A stretch of 64,000 nt of DNA, from NCBI GenBank assembly GCA_021234155.1, contig JAJEKV010000003.1:17410386-17474385 (forward strand), read 5' to 3'. This DNA comes from Isoetes taiwanensis. Taxonomy: Eukaryota; Streptophyta; Lycopodiopsida; Isoetales; Isoetaceae. Both the position numbers and the translations under genes were made by a program. This document shows positions 1 to 11,963 of the stretch, one piece after another. Each line of letters begins with the position of its first letter. Positions within the stretch are counted from its first letter, which is position 1. Below the pieces are notes generated by a model, which was given only the letters and a program-made list of their open reading frames with translations, had not been told where the DNA came from and searched no databases.

Positions 1-450
1 TAAGTGTGAGTAAGCTCCCAATGGGTGATATTTTGGAATTGGTAATAAATATTGATAGTAGGTGTGTATAAGCTCCACATGGGTGATATTTTTAAAATTG
101 TAGTAGGTATGGAGTCAACTCCTCATGTATTATATCTTAGGTGTGAGTCAATTTTTCATGGGTAATACTTTGGATACTTTAGAAGGTCCTCATAAATGGG
201 AGTGACATAGGTAGGTATGCTTTTTGTCCAAATAGGAATTTGAGGCCGAGTCATGTGTGATACTTTTTTAAATTGATAGCAAGCGTGGAGTCAACTTTTC
301 ATGGGTGATACTTCGAAATTGGTAGAAGGTGTGAGGAATGTTGAGTACAATAGGTGCGAGTCAGCTTCTCATGAGCGATACTTTTGAAATTGGTAGTAGG
401 TGTGAGTAAGCTTCTAATGGGCGATACTCTCGAATTAGTAGTAGATATGG
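1..450. repeat. Degenerate short tandem repeats
   Basis: A theme of about 45-60 bases recurs here: a GGTGTGAGT-like start, then AAGCTCC or CAACTTCTC, then ATGGGTGATA, then GAAATTGGTAG. Recognisable copies begin near 3, 61, 141, 275, 355 and 401. The copies are badly eroded and unequal in length, so this is an old minisatellite-like array. It could be the U3 part of an LTR starting left of the window. No coding potential was recognised. Confidence 0.55.
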
Positions 451-1300
451 TAAAGGCCCTCATGGGTGTTGATGTGGTATGGGTCCTCATAAATGCATAT
501 CCTCATGGTTCCTCATGGGTGCATGCACGGGTGTACATAGCTGAGGAATATTTCAAAAGAATCGAGGCCGAGGAGTCAATGCAAATGATCCTTACAGGTG
601 ATAGTTAAGAAGGTCCCCATAAGTGGGAGTGACATGGGTGAGAATGCTTTTGCCCAAACCGAGCCGAGAAATAGTGCCAAAGATGTGTAAACCGAGACGA
701 GGCCTCGACCAAAGGCCAAGGCTGAGCCGAGGAACGGTGTAAAAAGAAAAGGGGCGGCCCCTTTTCTAGTCCTATCCTCCTATTCTTCTACTATTCTACT
801 ATCTATCTAACTATATATAAGATTATTCCGAACAGAAAAGCTTTTGGAATTATCTATATTTTCCGGTTAGGTTTTCCGGTTACGCGAGCAGGAGTGATGC
901 CTGTTTCTTTCATAGCCGATGCATTTCAGGTGCTTTGAGAAGAAGACATGCTTGCCAGCGCAGACTCGGAGGAAAATTTTTTATGTCGGCTTCCAAAAAA
1001 AACTCGGGCAAGAATAATGGGTTCTCCAAAATATTCTCCTCCGATGTGTGCCGACAGCATATGTAGCCATGGGCGGAGTATTTGAGGTGGATTTAGGACC
1101 AAGCAAGGTTCAAGAACGAATACAACAAGGATGTAGAAGAGAAGATCTGCAGGGGTATTTAGATACGCCCAACACTGTAGTATTTTGAAGATTGGCCTCA
1201 AAATCGTCAAACAAAAGCTTCAACAGGGCTTCTGGGAGCAAACTGAAGCAAAGCGAGAGATTACCAAAAGGGGTTCTACATCTTACTAAGATTTAAATTC
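451..1300. other. Unassigned DNA with possible promoter
   Basis: The segment at 609-658 repeats the one at 180-233 (GAAGGTCC, CATAA, GGGAGTGACAT, then a GCTTTT stretch), a second level of duplication. A GC-richer patch with repeated CCGAG and AGGCC follows at 655-760, then a TATA-like CTATATATAA at 811-820. This order suggests the end of an LTR or a promoter remnant. No matching partner LTR or primer binding site was found. I see no convincing protein at 900-1300. Confidence 0.35.
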
Positions 1301-2065
1301 GTCCTCAAATCTCCTAAGATATTGGCCAAGTAGGCGTGTGCGGTGTTTGAAAACCACTGTTTTTCAAAATATTTAAAGTTGTTCTTTTAGGATGGACTTT
1401 AAGCCGCAGTATGAAAAGATATTTTTAGGAAGTGGGACATAGTTATTTTTGTGTTAATTTGGTGACAAATTCACAAATTATGTCTAGCGTAAGTCACCTT
1501 ACTGTTTTCGTGGTACGTGATCTCGTTGTGATTTTTAGTCCAATAAACTAAATGGGCTAATTACAAAAGGCTGTGGCCTTTGGGTAGATTATTTGTACAA
1601 TCTTATATGGGTAATCCGAATCTATTTGGGGAATTATGCCATAACGATTAACCGAAAAAAATGATAGAACAACAATGCCTTCGCCTGCTGTATTCTCTGA
1701 AAAAATAGAGTTCAAACTATGATTGGGAAATTCCTATGATCCTTTGAGGGATTATGGAATAAATGAATAGTTGTTGTTCAGCGATGCTAAAGCGGACTTA
1801 AAAACTAAGGACCGTAGAGTGCGGCGGAAGGTCGGCGGGTCTAGCATCAATTTGAAGTGGTTGTGATTCTCATAACTTTCTAGAACTCTTATGGATCCGC
1901 CATCTCTGAAGGAACGTTGGTACATTTATACTATCTTGATGCATTATGCTAAAATCGACCTCCAGTTAGAGATCAACAGGTCTGATCATATGCTGTAGGA
2001 AACTGTGGATTGAGCCAACAAGAATCCGAATGCAACTGGATTATCTACCCCACATTAAAAAAGGC
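1301..2065. other. No recognised feature
   Basis: I see no ORF with recognisable protein motifs, no terminal repeats and no RNA gene. It lies to the left of the first identifiable LTR piece. Confidence 0.4.
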
Positions 2066-2069
2066 GAGC

Positions 2070-2855
2070 TTTTCTATGGCAAAAGATGGCCATTGTCCTT
2101 CATGTGGATGATGATGTGGAGGTGCTAATGATGATGTGGCATGGTGATGTGTCATCTTAAGGATGCCATTTGAAGGCTTTTGCAAAAATTGGAGTATGAA
2201 CATGGTGGCGTGTATGACATGACATGGCAAGAAGGGTGACATGTGTGATGACTTGGCATCTCAAATGTATTTTCATGGGTCAACTTTGGTATAAATGCAT
2301 AACATTGGCATTTTCTTGACTTTTGAGTGTTTTCCTTAGGGATTTTTATGATGTTCTCTCCTCCTTGACTTTGAGGGAGGAATGTTGACTTTGACCACAT
2401 GTATGACCAAGTCAAGTGAAGTTTAGAACTTTGAATGATGTAGAAATGGTATGGTAAGTATATTTAATGACTCATGAAAGTGTAGTTTTGACTAGAAAAA
2501 AACTTCAAGGCCAAATTTGACTTGGAAATGAGGTGTAGTCGTGGAATTCAAGAGTTCATGGGCATTTCATGGTGGTAGAAGGCATGGGAGATGTGGAATG
2601 GGAATCAAAGTGTGCAACAATGCCAAGAACTCAAATGATCACATACCAAGAAATCTTCAAGGGGTCTTCTTTCTTTTGCTTGATTCTCCCTTTGCCTCAT
2701 TTGTGTAACCTGAGTCAATTGTCCTCACCTTGCTCTTCAAGCCTTCAATGTGTGCCAAAAAAGAATTCTTCTTGTGCCTTAAAATTCAGATCAAAGTGTG
2801 AGGATTAGTCTTCAAAATATGTCTTGTTCTTCCATGCTGCCATAGCATGGCAGCA
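2070..2855 (-). mobile_element. Tat-like family LTR fragment, minus orientation
   Basis: This stretch reads in the same direction as the LTRs of the complete minus-strand copy at 16428-27657. It shares their GATGATGTGGAGGTG block, the TTTTGACTAGAAAAAA block, the CTTCAAGGGGTCTTC block and the terminal near-palindrome TGCTGCC...GGCAGCA at 2835-2855. It covers only about the last third of that 2.58-kb LTR. It points the opposite way to the pol genes that follow at 3260, so it does not belong to the same insertion in a simple way. Confidence 0.75.
2835..2855. repeat. LTR-terminal near-palindrome
   Basis: Twenty-one bases that begin TGCTGCC and end GGCAGCA, able to form a hairpin with a short loop. 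The same hairpin ends the LTRs at 18988-19008 and 27637-27657. A diverged version (TGCTGCC, then ACATTT, then GGCAGCA) starts the LTR at 8168. Here it marks the junction of two LTR pieces in opposite orientation. Confidence 0.8.
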
Positions 2856-3258
2856 ACGATCTCATTCCTATCCTTGATACCTTGCTTGCCTCATAATCCA
2901 TATTCTACTTTCATCTCCCTTAGCAAGTTTGGCAAATGGCATTTTCTCTAGTCAAAACACACCACTCGTATACCATTCATACACCATACCACTCTCAATC
3001 ATCTTAAAAAAGCAAAAAATTCTACTCAATTTGGCTTTTCCGACCATCTAAAATCATCTAAAAGTCAAACTAGAGAGAGAGAGTGCACAATTTCCAAAGA
3101 AAACCATGAAGAAGTCAAATGATCAAGTTGATGCCTAAGGGTTCCAAGTTCATGTGCACTAGTGCCAAATTGATCCATGTCATCAAATCACCACCACAAT
3201 ATACCATCCACATCACCACCAAGTATGCCATGTCATCACACATGTCACCTTCCATAAG
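2856..3258 (+). mobile_element. Tat-like family LTR fragment, plus orientation
   Basis: From ATCTCATTCC onward this matches 8487 to about 8931 nearly base for base, in the same direction. That puts it inside the plus-oriented LTR of copy A. It probably represents the remains of the 5' LTR of copy A. It runs directly into protease-region coding sequence near 3260, so the rest of the LTR, the primer binding site and gag are deleted. It is also a diverged inverted copy of part of the preceding piece. Confidence 0.75.
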
Positions 3259-6200
3259 TTCTGAATCTAACCAAAGAGGATGAATTTGCTATCACTATTT
3301 ACATTGAGGAGCATGTGTTGACTCAAGAAGACTCTGATCTAGGAGTCTTAATATGTGTTGCCAGAATGGGTAAAAAAATATTAACCAAAGTGCTGCTAGA
3401 TGGAGGATCACTACTCAATGTGATGCCTCATCATATCATGAGATTATGTGGTCTAGAAATTGACAAGAAAGATCAATGTAGAAGGAATTGTTGTGGCTGC
3501 TAATTTTGTGGTTGTTGCATTTAAAGGGATTGATGAGAAGTCTGACATCTATGATCTGCTCCTGGGAAGACAGTGGATGCAAGACCTGTATGGTCAAGAG
3601 GAGAATGTACCATATCAAATGGCAGAAAAAAGGTAACTCTTTACAATAAGGTGGAAGAATTTGAAGCTCTAAATTTCATTGAAGAAGATATTTTGGTGCC
3701 AAATCCCTGTGGAGAATATGAGCTTGCTACATCTGAGCAAGTGCTAGAGCCAAAACCTTCTATTGAGCTGAATTTGTCTAAAAGTGAGAGCTTTGCTTAT
3801 TCATGGTTTGATGGCGGTGTTTCAAAAAGATTAAGTGTGGCCTCCTCTGCTGCAATTCTCAAGGACTCTTCAAATAGATTTCTTGCCAAATTAGGAAAGA
3901 TTTTTCCTAACATTACTTCCAACATGGCAGAACACAAAGCACTGATAGCAGGATTGCAAGAAGCTAAGAATCTAGGTATGAACAATATTGTCATTTTTGG
4001 TGATTCACAACTTGTTTGCAGATAGGTGTTGAGAGAATATCAAGCAAAAAATGAAGACATGATCTTGCTGAGGGACAAACCTTTGGACTTTGAGCCTTGG
4101 AAATTGTGCCATGTGCCAAGAGAACAAAATTGTGAAGCAGATGCATTGTGCAGGAGTGTTCTACTTGAACATCTGGCTGAAGGAGCAATAAAAGAGGAGG
4201 ATTTAGAAAAATATGACTTGCAGCAACTTTATCCAATCTTGGTAATTAATGCAAGTGAAGAGAAACAGGTAAAAGAGGTAAAAATTCATAAAGAGGGTCA
4301 AGATAGAACATTGTATGTTGGAGACTTGTTCAAAGAGGAAGATGAATCTTTTGTTGCTAAATTCTTTGATGAATGGAAGGATATCTTTGCTTGGAATTAC
4401 AATGAGTTGATTGGTGTTGACAAAGATGTGTGTGAATTTGAAATAAAAATTAAAGAAGGCATGAAACCTATTATGCAAAAATTGAGGAGAATAAATGCAT
4501 CTCTGCTTGGCCTAATTAAAGAAGAATCGTAGAAAATGAGGGATGCTGGTGTGATTTTAGAGATGGTAAATCTAGAATGGTTGTCTTGCATAGTGCATGT
4601 TGAAAAGAAGAACAAAACAATTAGAATTTGCATTGACTATAGAGATCTGAACAAGGCAACCATCAAAGATTGTTATCCTTTGCCTTTCTTGGAGGAAGTG
4701 TTGCATGCTATTGCAGGTAAAGCAATCTATTCTTTCTTAGATGGTTTTTCAGGATTTAATCAAATCAGCATCAAGGAGGAAGATCAGCCCAAAACTTCTT
4801 TTATCATACCATGGGGAACATTTGCAATGAAGAGAACGCCTTTTGGACTCATGAATGCATCAGCAACATTTTAGAGAGCAATGGATACTATTTTCAAGGA
4901 TATGCCTCCTACAGCATTTCGCGTTTTTCTAGATGATTTATGTCTAAGTACTTCTAGCAAAGATCATTTTGCTTATCTAACCAAACTATTTTCTATGTGC
5001 AGGAAAGGAGGTGTGAGCCTAAATCCCAAGAAATGTGTATTCTTATGCTCAAAAGGGGATTTGCTGGGACACGAAGTGTCTACCAAAAGGTATCAAGTTC
5101 TTTGAAAATAAAATGGAGGCCTTGAAGAAGCTTGCCCTTCCCAAAACATTCAAGCAAGTTAAAAGCTTCTTAGGTATGACCAGTTTCTTAAGAATGTATG
5201 TTCCTCACTTTTCACACACTATAAGTTCTATTTCCAGTCTCACAAAGGTTGGGAAATTTGATAGATAGACAAGGCCATTTGCTGCAAAACAATCATACTC
5301 AAGTTTACATGAAGCAGAACCCTATGTCTCTTTTATTTGCAAAAAAACAGCCAAAAGCTAAGCTTTATAGATGGGCTTGCAAAATTCAAGCCTATAATAT
5401 CAGTGTGAAAGTGGTGAATTTAATTGAAAATTCTAGCTCTTACCTACCCTATGCTTTGTTTGAGCATGAGGATCGGGGGAGTATTATTAGATGGAATTGA
5501 TTGTGCTACTAACTTGGTTGCTTTGACATCGGAATTATGTGCCCAAAGGATATGATCAATGATCAAGAAAGAAGATTAAAAAAAGCAAGAAGTTTTTGGA
5601 TTGAGATCAGGTTTGACAAGGAATCGAGAATTATTTGAAGAACAATGAAGGGTGCCCCAAGGATATGATCACGGTCAAGAAAGAAGATTAAAAAAATGCA
5701 AATCCGTACCTTTAAAAACGTTTTTAGATTTTTGATAGATGAGATCTTGTGCTTTAAAAAAGTTAAAAATCTTAAAAATCTTTAAAAAGTGATTTTGTTT
5801 ATTCAAATATATGATATTCTTGAACTTATTTAGATGTGTATATTTCTTAATCTCTATAAGGAAGCCAAAATGATCATTGAAGCATGCCATGAAGGCATTT
5901 TTGGAGGACATTTTGATTTACTTGTTGACATGACACAACAACCAAGTAAAAAAAAGATTCTAACCAAGATGGAAAGAATGTATTATTATTATTTTTTTTT
6001 GGCCTACAAATCATAAAAATCCTTTTTAAGGATTTTTTGTTAAAATGCGGGTTTTTAACAAAATTAAATGTCGTCACAAGTGTCAATTTTTTGGCAAAAG
6101 AGTGTTGCAACCAGCTCCCCTTACTGACATAACCTCTTCAAGGCCATTTCAAATATGGGGACTTGACTTTATAGGTCCTATAGATCCTCCTTCATCAGCT

Positions 6201-7001
6201 CAGCATCATTTCATCCTTGTGGCTACAAATTATTTTACAAAATGGGCTGAGCCAGTCCCACTTAGAGAGGCCAATGCTTTTTGTTACAGCAAGATTTCTC
6301 CATGAAAATATTTGTGCTAGGTTTGCATTCCTTTCAAGATCAGTGGAACTCAATTTATAAATTAAGTCATTGCATTGCTGCTAGCTACTCTCAAGGTCAA
6401 ACATACCAAAAGCTCATCATACTGCCCTCAAGGCAATGGTCAAACTGAGTCAACAAATAAGGTTTTGAAGTCAATTCTAAAGAAAACCATTAGTATCTCT
6501 AAAAGGGATTGGAATTAAAAATTGCATGATGCTTTATGGGCATATAGGACCAGCATTAAAGCATCTATAAAGCATACACCCTTTAGCCTTATTTATGGCA
6601 CAGAATCCATTGTTCCTATCGAGCTTGAGCTGCCCTCTCTCAGATTGGCTCATCAGATAAACTTAGAAATGGAAGATGCACTAAAAGAAAGGTGTGTAAG
6701 ATTGATGCGGTTGGAAGAAAAACACGATTTTAGGCTGAAAATCTGATCCCGATTAAAAAGCCAAAGACATAACAGCATTTAAAGCTGCTCATAAGCTTCA
6801 AGGTATCCTCAAAACAGGAGAACTGGTTCTTAAATGGAACAAAGCAAGGGAAGATGTAGCGGCAAAGTTTGAGAATCTGTGAGAAGGGTCTTTTAAAGTG
6901 ATTGGGACAGGGGAAAGATTTTTTAATGGTTGAAGGAGAAGCGCCAAAACCAACAACATTACGCATTTAAAAGGTATTGGCAACATCATGTTGCCTTAAG
7001 A
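3259..7001 (+). pseudogene. Pol of copy A: PR, aRNase H, RT, dead RNase H, INT
   Basis: Protease is seen at 3315-3480 with active site LLDGGS, a DGG-type variant of the aspartic motif. An archaeal-type RNase H follows at about 3795-4165. Reverse transcriptase runs 4470-5095, with ICIDYRDLNKATIKDCYPLP and the FLDD active site at about 4926-4937. A gypsy RNase H-like segment without catalytic residues is at 5250-5500. The integrase zinc-finger remnant (CHEGIFGGHF) is near 5880, and the integrase core lies at 6120-6740 with NGQTESTNK. The C-terminal WNKAREDVAAKFEN segment is near 6840. Several frames are needed to read through, so no functional protein is possible. An unrelated AT-rich patch sits at about 5500-5830. 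Confidence 0.88.
3795..4165 (+). pseudogene. Archaeal-type RNase H domain upstream of RT (copy A)
   Basis: The four acidic catalytic positions of RNase H are all present: Asp in SWFDGGVS (3810-3812), Glu in SNMAEHKAL (3930-3932), Asp in IFGDSQLV (4002-4004) and Asp in CEADAL (4140-4142). The spacing and the AEHKALIAGL helix fit the archaeal/plant type of RNase H known as a second domain in plant Tat elements. The domain lies between protease and reverse transcriptase, not after the gypsy RNase H. One in-frame TAG (4023-4025) breaks it in this copy. Confidence 0.8.
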
Positions 7002-7160
7002 ATCGACTTTTCGATGCTTGTTGGGGTCAAATCCTAACAGGCGCAATGTAAGGTGGTTGGGCAGGGGCCCAACCGAGCAATGTAGTGTGGTGTGTGGTCA
7101 CATGTCGGTTGGATCTTTGCCTAGTGGCGTGGCGTTAAAATACTATCTATCTATCTATCT
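7000..7160 (+). mobile_element. SINE copy 1, 5'-truncated, TATC tail
   Basis: The body begins with TGTTGGGGTCAAATCC at about 7019 and ends in a TATC microsatellite tail. It matches a second copy at about 7897-8044 with few differences. Comparing with copies B and C, the insertion falls just behind the pol stop region. The flanks read CTTAAG on both sides (near 6995 and 7160), consistent with a short target-site duplication. Only a short remnant of the tRNA-like head (AGAATCG...) is present. Confidence 0.6.
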
Positions 7161-7812
7161 TAAGCTTATTTGGTTAAAATTTAGTTAGAATTTGTAGGTA
7201 GTCTAGTTGAGTTTACTTTTGAGTTGATCATAATTGCAAAATATAAAAAAGTAAAGAGACAAAAAATGAGTGTAGGAGTACTTTAAGTAGTAGGTCATTG
7301 TGCAATTAGATAACAAAAAATGATTAAATTAATGTTATTTATGCTTAAATGATCTACTATTGAGACTAATGCGAGACATGGAGATATATCGGGGTTCCAA
7401 CTTATACAAGGCCAAAATTGCGAGATCTTTATTTCTAAAAGCTTTCATTTCCATGCGGGAACATTTGAGCGATTCATTTATACATTTCATCATCACAAAA
7501 TCATTTTATATTCTTCAGATTTCTCCACATATGATGTTCTTTGCCATTTCTTTACAACGGCTGACTCATTTACTAACAAGCATCTTGTCACATGCGGGGA
7601 TCATCTTTCATACATCCATTCTATAATAATCGCTCAAGAGTTGCCCTTGATCCATACAAGCTACTTACGTTTTTTATTATTCCCCTATCGATTTCGAACC
7701 GCTATCATACCTCCATCCAGCAGTTCTACTTGTGCTAACTACATTCATACTTGTCATGCAAGTTCATCAATTCAATACATTCATAATTATATACACTTCA
7801 TCTGGCCTACTT
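7161..7812 (+). other. 3' untranslated region of copy A
   Basis: No ORF is expected here. The sequence aligns with the minus-strand reading of 32630-33400 in copy C. Shared blocks are TTAGAATTTGTAGGTAG, TTGTCACATGC, GCTCAAGAGTTGCCC and CTTGTCATGCAAGTTCA. It is therefore the element's own 3' untranslated sequence between the two SINEs. It continues after the second SINE from about 8045 to 8167. Confidence 0.7.
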
Positions 7813-8044
7813 ATTACTTTCTTTGCTCTCAGGTAACACACTAGTTCCTTAGCAATGTGGTCTCGAGTTCGAGACCGCCCAGAATCGCACTCGAACTGTT
7901 GGGGGTCAAATCCTAACAGACGCAATGTAAGGTGGTTGGGGGCAGGGCCCAACCGAGCAATGTAGTATGGTGTGTGGCCACATGTCCAGTTGGATGCTGT
8001 CTAGTGGCGTGACGTTAAAATACTATCTATCTATCTATCTATCT
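7813..8044 (+). mobile_element. SINE copy 2, tRNA-derived head and TATC tail
   Basis: A tRNA-like head at about 7813-7890 carries an A-box-like TTGCTCTCAGG and a B-box-like GGTCTCGAGTTCGAG (7858-7872). Then comes the body shared with copy 1 (GGTCAAATCCTAACAG through GGCGTGACGTTAAAATAC) and a tail of five to six TATC units. The internal RNA polymerase III promoter, short length and simple tail fit a SINE. The 5' edge was judged by where similarity to copy C's untranslated region stops, so it is uncertain by about 10 bases. Confidence 0.65.
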
Positions 8045-8167
8045 CATTCATTGCAGGATCATAGGTTGCCAACCATATATCCATAGTGGCAACTAGCAAG
8101 AACTTCAGATAATTCATTTGTGAATTCAGAGGCTGGAGGACTAGTCTATCCTTTTTGTTTGGCATGA

Positions 8168-10700
8168 TGCTGCCACATTTTGGCAGCATAGAAGAGCTTT
8201 GCACACAATGACATATCTTTGGTTGCATATTGACTAAAGCATTTGAGTACAAGTACTACAGATTTGAAAACCCACATCCCTGAAGATCACAAGTAGACAC
8301 TTGATTGAAGAACCAAGGAAAGGACATTCATTGAAGATCACACAAACAAAGCAAAGAAGAAAGATTCAAGCAAATCAAGCTAGAGTTTGAAGATTGGAAG
8401 ACCCCTCAAGTTTACCTGGTATGTGGCTTATTTGAGATCATCTTGGCATGAATTCTATTTCACATGGTTCACCACATGAGTTCACCATCTCATTCCTATC
8501 CTTGATACCTTGCTTGCCTCATAATCCATATTCTACCTTCATCTCCCTTAGCAAGTTTGGCAAATAGCCTTTTCTCTAGTTAAAACACACCACTCGTATA
8601 CCATTCATATACCACACCACTCATTACACCTCCACCATCTTAAAAAAGCAAAAAATTCTACTCAATTTGGCTTTTCCCACCATATGAGGTCATATTCTCT
8701 CTTAAAAGTCAAACTAGAGAGAGAAAGTGCACAATTTCCAAAGAAAACCATGAAGAAGTCAAATGATCAAGTTGATGCATAAGGGTTCCAAGTTCATGTG
8801 CACTAGTGCAAAATTGATCCATGTCATCATCTAAGGTTGCCAAATCACCACTACAATATACCATGTACCATCCACATCACCACCAAGTATGCCATGTCAT
8901 CACACACATGTCACCTTCCATAAATTTCCTTCATTCAAAATATTTGGACCTAAGAGAAGTCATTTTAACCACGGGGTGACATGTCATCATTACATTATGC
9001 CACATCATCACTAAATGCCTCCACATCATCCTACATGTGTCATACACATCATTTCCACCTCACAAAAAAGTTTTGACTAGAAAAAAGACATTTTGCCAAC
9101 TTGCTTGACACATCATCATCCCATATTGCCATGTCATCTTCCATTTGCCAAGTCACCATACCAACTTGCCACTTCATCAATTTTGCCCCATTTTGAGTAA
9201 AAAATGCCAAATGTCCTTTTTGCAAAAAAAGTTCTTCCATGTCATAGAGCATCAAAAAGATTTCATGTAATGAAAAAAAAAGAACTTTTGAAAAGACCTT
9301 GTTTGACCTTTATTTTTTGAGTTCTTGGGAATCGTGCCATAGTTCAAAAAAAAATCCTATCCCCCACACACACACCTCCCGGGCCTAGTCTCTCATCCCA
9401 TCCAATCTCCCCATGCGTGGTGCCTCTCACGGGCATGTGGTGGCAGCGGGCGGACATCCGATGGAGCGGCCGCCGCGATTGTTAATGAGGCATGTCAAAC
9501 GAAGCTATATATACCCGATCTGCCAAAATGAAAAATGCCTGTGGGATATTTTACCTCGAAATCTCAAGAACCCTAAATTCTGCCAGGCCAAGATCCGAAT
9601 TTTCTCAACAAACTAGCTACCTAATCATTGTTAAATGGTCCCGGATAGACCTGTTATATGCCAAGAACACTCAAATTAAGCAAAAGACAAAGTACTAAAG
9701 CGATTTGCAAAAAAACGGTAGAAACGAGCATCATAAGAAAGGGAATTGTTTATAGAAACTTTCGAGGGGCTTTGGAAGCATGAATTGATCGAGATCACTC
9801 ATTTTGAGGCCGGTTTGAATGACTGTTGCTTGAATTTGCCGTTTGCTTTCAAAATCCATGGATTACTTGAAGCAACCAGATTATTTGTTGTCTTAAAAAC
9901 TATTTTTGATCATGTGCCCAAGACTACAGAGCTTGGGAATCTCTTGTATGATTGTATGATGTTGATTTGAATGAAAATCCGATCCTGGAGTTGCAACTAA
10001 GTTCAATTTGCATTCTACTTTCCAAACAAGGTGAAAACGATATTTTAATTTTGTTTATCAGAAGCATATTATAAATCAGGTTACATCATATCTCATTCTG
10101 TTGATCAAATCCATAATAAAAGCTAGATTAAGTTGCCTTTAGAATCAATCTGTGTGAACATTTGAGAGGTTTTGAGACTGCATATAGGTCAATGCATAAA
10201 TAGAGAGTCATTCTGTAAGGAAAAAAGCATAAAGAGATTGAAAAAATATTAAAAAAGCAATTTGAAATAGCATGTTCTTGATTTTGTTGCATATCATTGC
10301 ATTTCCTGGATAAAAAATTCCACCTTGAAGATTCCTGCTATAGTCTTGATCAAACAAGCAGTTCTTCCTTGATTGCAGACCATTAGAAGTTGTAGAAAAT
10401 TTTCAGAGCTCAGAAAGGATCAGCAAAAATTAACTTGCAAAAAATTGCTTGCTATTTTTTTTACTGTAAAAGTCTGTTTGCAAAAAACTTGAGTTTCAGG
10501 GCTTTCATTCATTTGCTTTTGCAAAAGAAGTATTTGATCATGCGTGCGGACATCGAGAGAAAAGAATCAAGTGTCAAAACTCAAAAAGATTCATATCAAC
10601 CCGATCGCAAAAATTGCTCCTTTGCCGGGGATATTGGCTTATTTTTGACATGGTCAGGAGTGCACATTTGAATGATCTCTGCAAATCTTTTGGCATCTGA
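8168..10700 (+). mobile_element. 3' LTR of copy A, plus orientation
   Basis: It starts with TGCTGCC...GGCAGCA and is preceded by a segment (GAGGCTGGAGGACTAG...TTTGGCATGA) that also precedes the 3' LTR of copy B. Conserved blocks follow in reverse-complement order to copy B: the GACTAGAAAAAA block, GTTCTTGG, TATA box GCTATATATACC near 9503, CCTGTGGGATAT, CAAGAACCCTAA, GCCAAGATCCG, and near the end GGGATATTGG...GGTCAGGA at about 10625-10665. The last stretch up to the expected CTTCAACA end could not be found, so the right border is approximate. Confidence 0.75.
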
Positions 10701-10709
10701 CTTTTGGCT

Positions 10710-11445
10710 TCAGATTCCTTGAGACTTTAAGCAGCTTTTTTGTAGGGTATGGCATTCATCTTCAATAGCCCCCATTTGACAATATCTACAAAGCCTGTCT
10801 TGCCATGGTTTCCCAATCCATCTCCCGATCTCAATCACGGTATTTGTGTGTATTTTGTCGCGGATTGAGGCAATGAGTGCAGCTTTTTCATGGCGGATGG
10901 GTACCACCGGTAATGTTCGAGCCCGCTCTAATGAGGGGATTCCGTGGAGTTGGTAATGTCTTTGTCTTGACCTTTTGTTCAAAGCGTAGGCATCGAGCTT
11001 CTTTGAGGAAGCAAGCATTAAGGTACTATCTCGGTACGTGGCGATCTACCTCTGTTTGCACTGTGCTCCGCACATTCCATCACGGTGAGCCAGCGATTTT
11101 CCTTCCAGCAGGGCCTTGAGGCATTGTAGCCCCATTTGCGAAGGCATAAGCCAGGATAAGGAGGCAAGCATCATCCATAACGACCACCTTGAGCTCCACT
11201 CTATAACAGTCGTCTTGCATTGCATAGAAAGCCTTTCCGCCTGCTATCACCCATTGCCTAAACTTGGTATCCAATATAGTAGCGAATCTACTCTGAGGTG
11301 CTTTTACATTTACATCACTTCTACATCTTGACCCTAGTAATGAATCAAGATTGCATCTGTTGCCTCGAGAATGACAACGGGAGAACCTTGGTTTTGGCCA
11401 AATTGATGCGCATTCTAGTGGTTGGCGGAAAGTGCTCCAAGACAT
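10710..11445 (-). pseudogene. LINE ORF2 C-terminal relic
   Basis: The minus strand encodes pieces typical of the C-terminal part of non-LTR retrotransposon ORF2. First is a GKAFYAMQDDCYRVEL-like segment (11080-11445), where an A..AM..RC motif precedes the end of the RT-connected region. Then comes a zinc-binding segment at 10710-11018 with IRDKIHTNTVIEIGRW, then RLCRYC and EDECH. Frames change between the pieces. RT and endonuclease are absent. It lies between the LTR of copy A and the remorin gene. Confidence 0.55.
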
Positions 11446-11963
11446 CCGAATGTTGTGGCATACTTCTTTGGGATGTAGGTAAGAGGTTCAGGGGCGATAT
11501 GCCAATATGCTAAAAAACAATACCACGTGTATTAAATCGTGATATATATATATATATAGCAAGGATATATGAGAATATGCCATACCCACCCTCTCATGGA
11601 CGAATTGCCGTCAAGTGTTAATGCACAATGAGATTACTCCTTGGTCAAAAGAATGTCCCAACTTTTTCAACTTTTTCAAAAGTGTAAAGTGCACAAACAA
11701 GTATGTATTAGTCCAAGAATTAGACCTTTGCTTGAAGAAAATCTATAAAATGTATTGCAAAGTCTATGGTGTCTTCACTAGTCAAAGAAGAATAATCTAA
11801 CAAAGGAAGCATCTTTGGTAGACTTTAACAAAGTGGAGTATAATAATCTAGAAACACTCATTCTAAGATGAAGCTACCAGGCTATATGTGTGTTGTGAAT
11901 GAATGGAAAGATGTACATATTTCTCTCGGGAGCAAATCACATTTGAAGATTGAAATATCCTTG
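11446..11963. other. Remorin 3' flank
   Basis: Contains a TA dinucleotide run at about 11542-11558 and probably the 3' untranslated region and terminator of the remorin gene on the minus strand. No further gene was recognised. Confidence 0.4.

Larger units (their letters stand above)
2856..10700 (+). mobile_element. Ty3/gypsy Tat-like element, copy A (decayed)
   Basis: Order on the plus strand: LTR fragment, protease, archaeal-type RNase H, reverse transcriptase, degenerate gypsy RNase H, integrase, 3' untranslated region with two SINE insertions, 3' LTR from 8168. Gag and most of the 5' LTR are missing. The pol region has many stops and frameshifts, including TAG in place of an expected CAG glutamine codon at 4023-4025. 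No target-site duplication could be assigned because the left end is rearranged. Confidence 0.85.
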
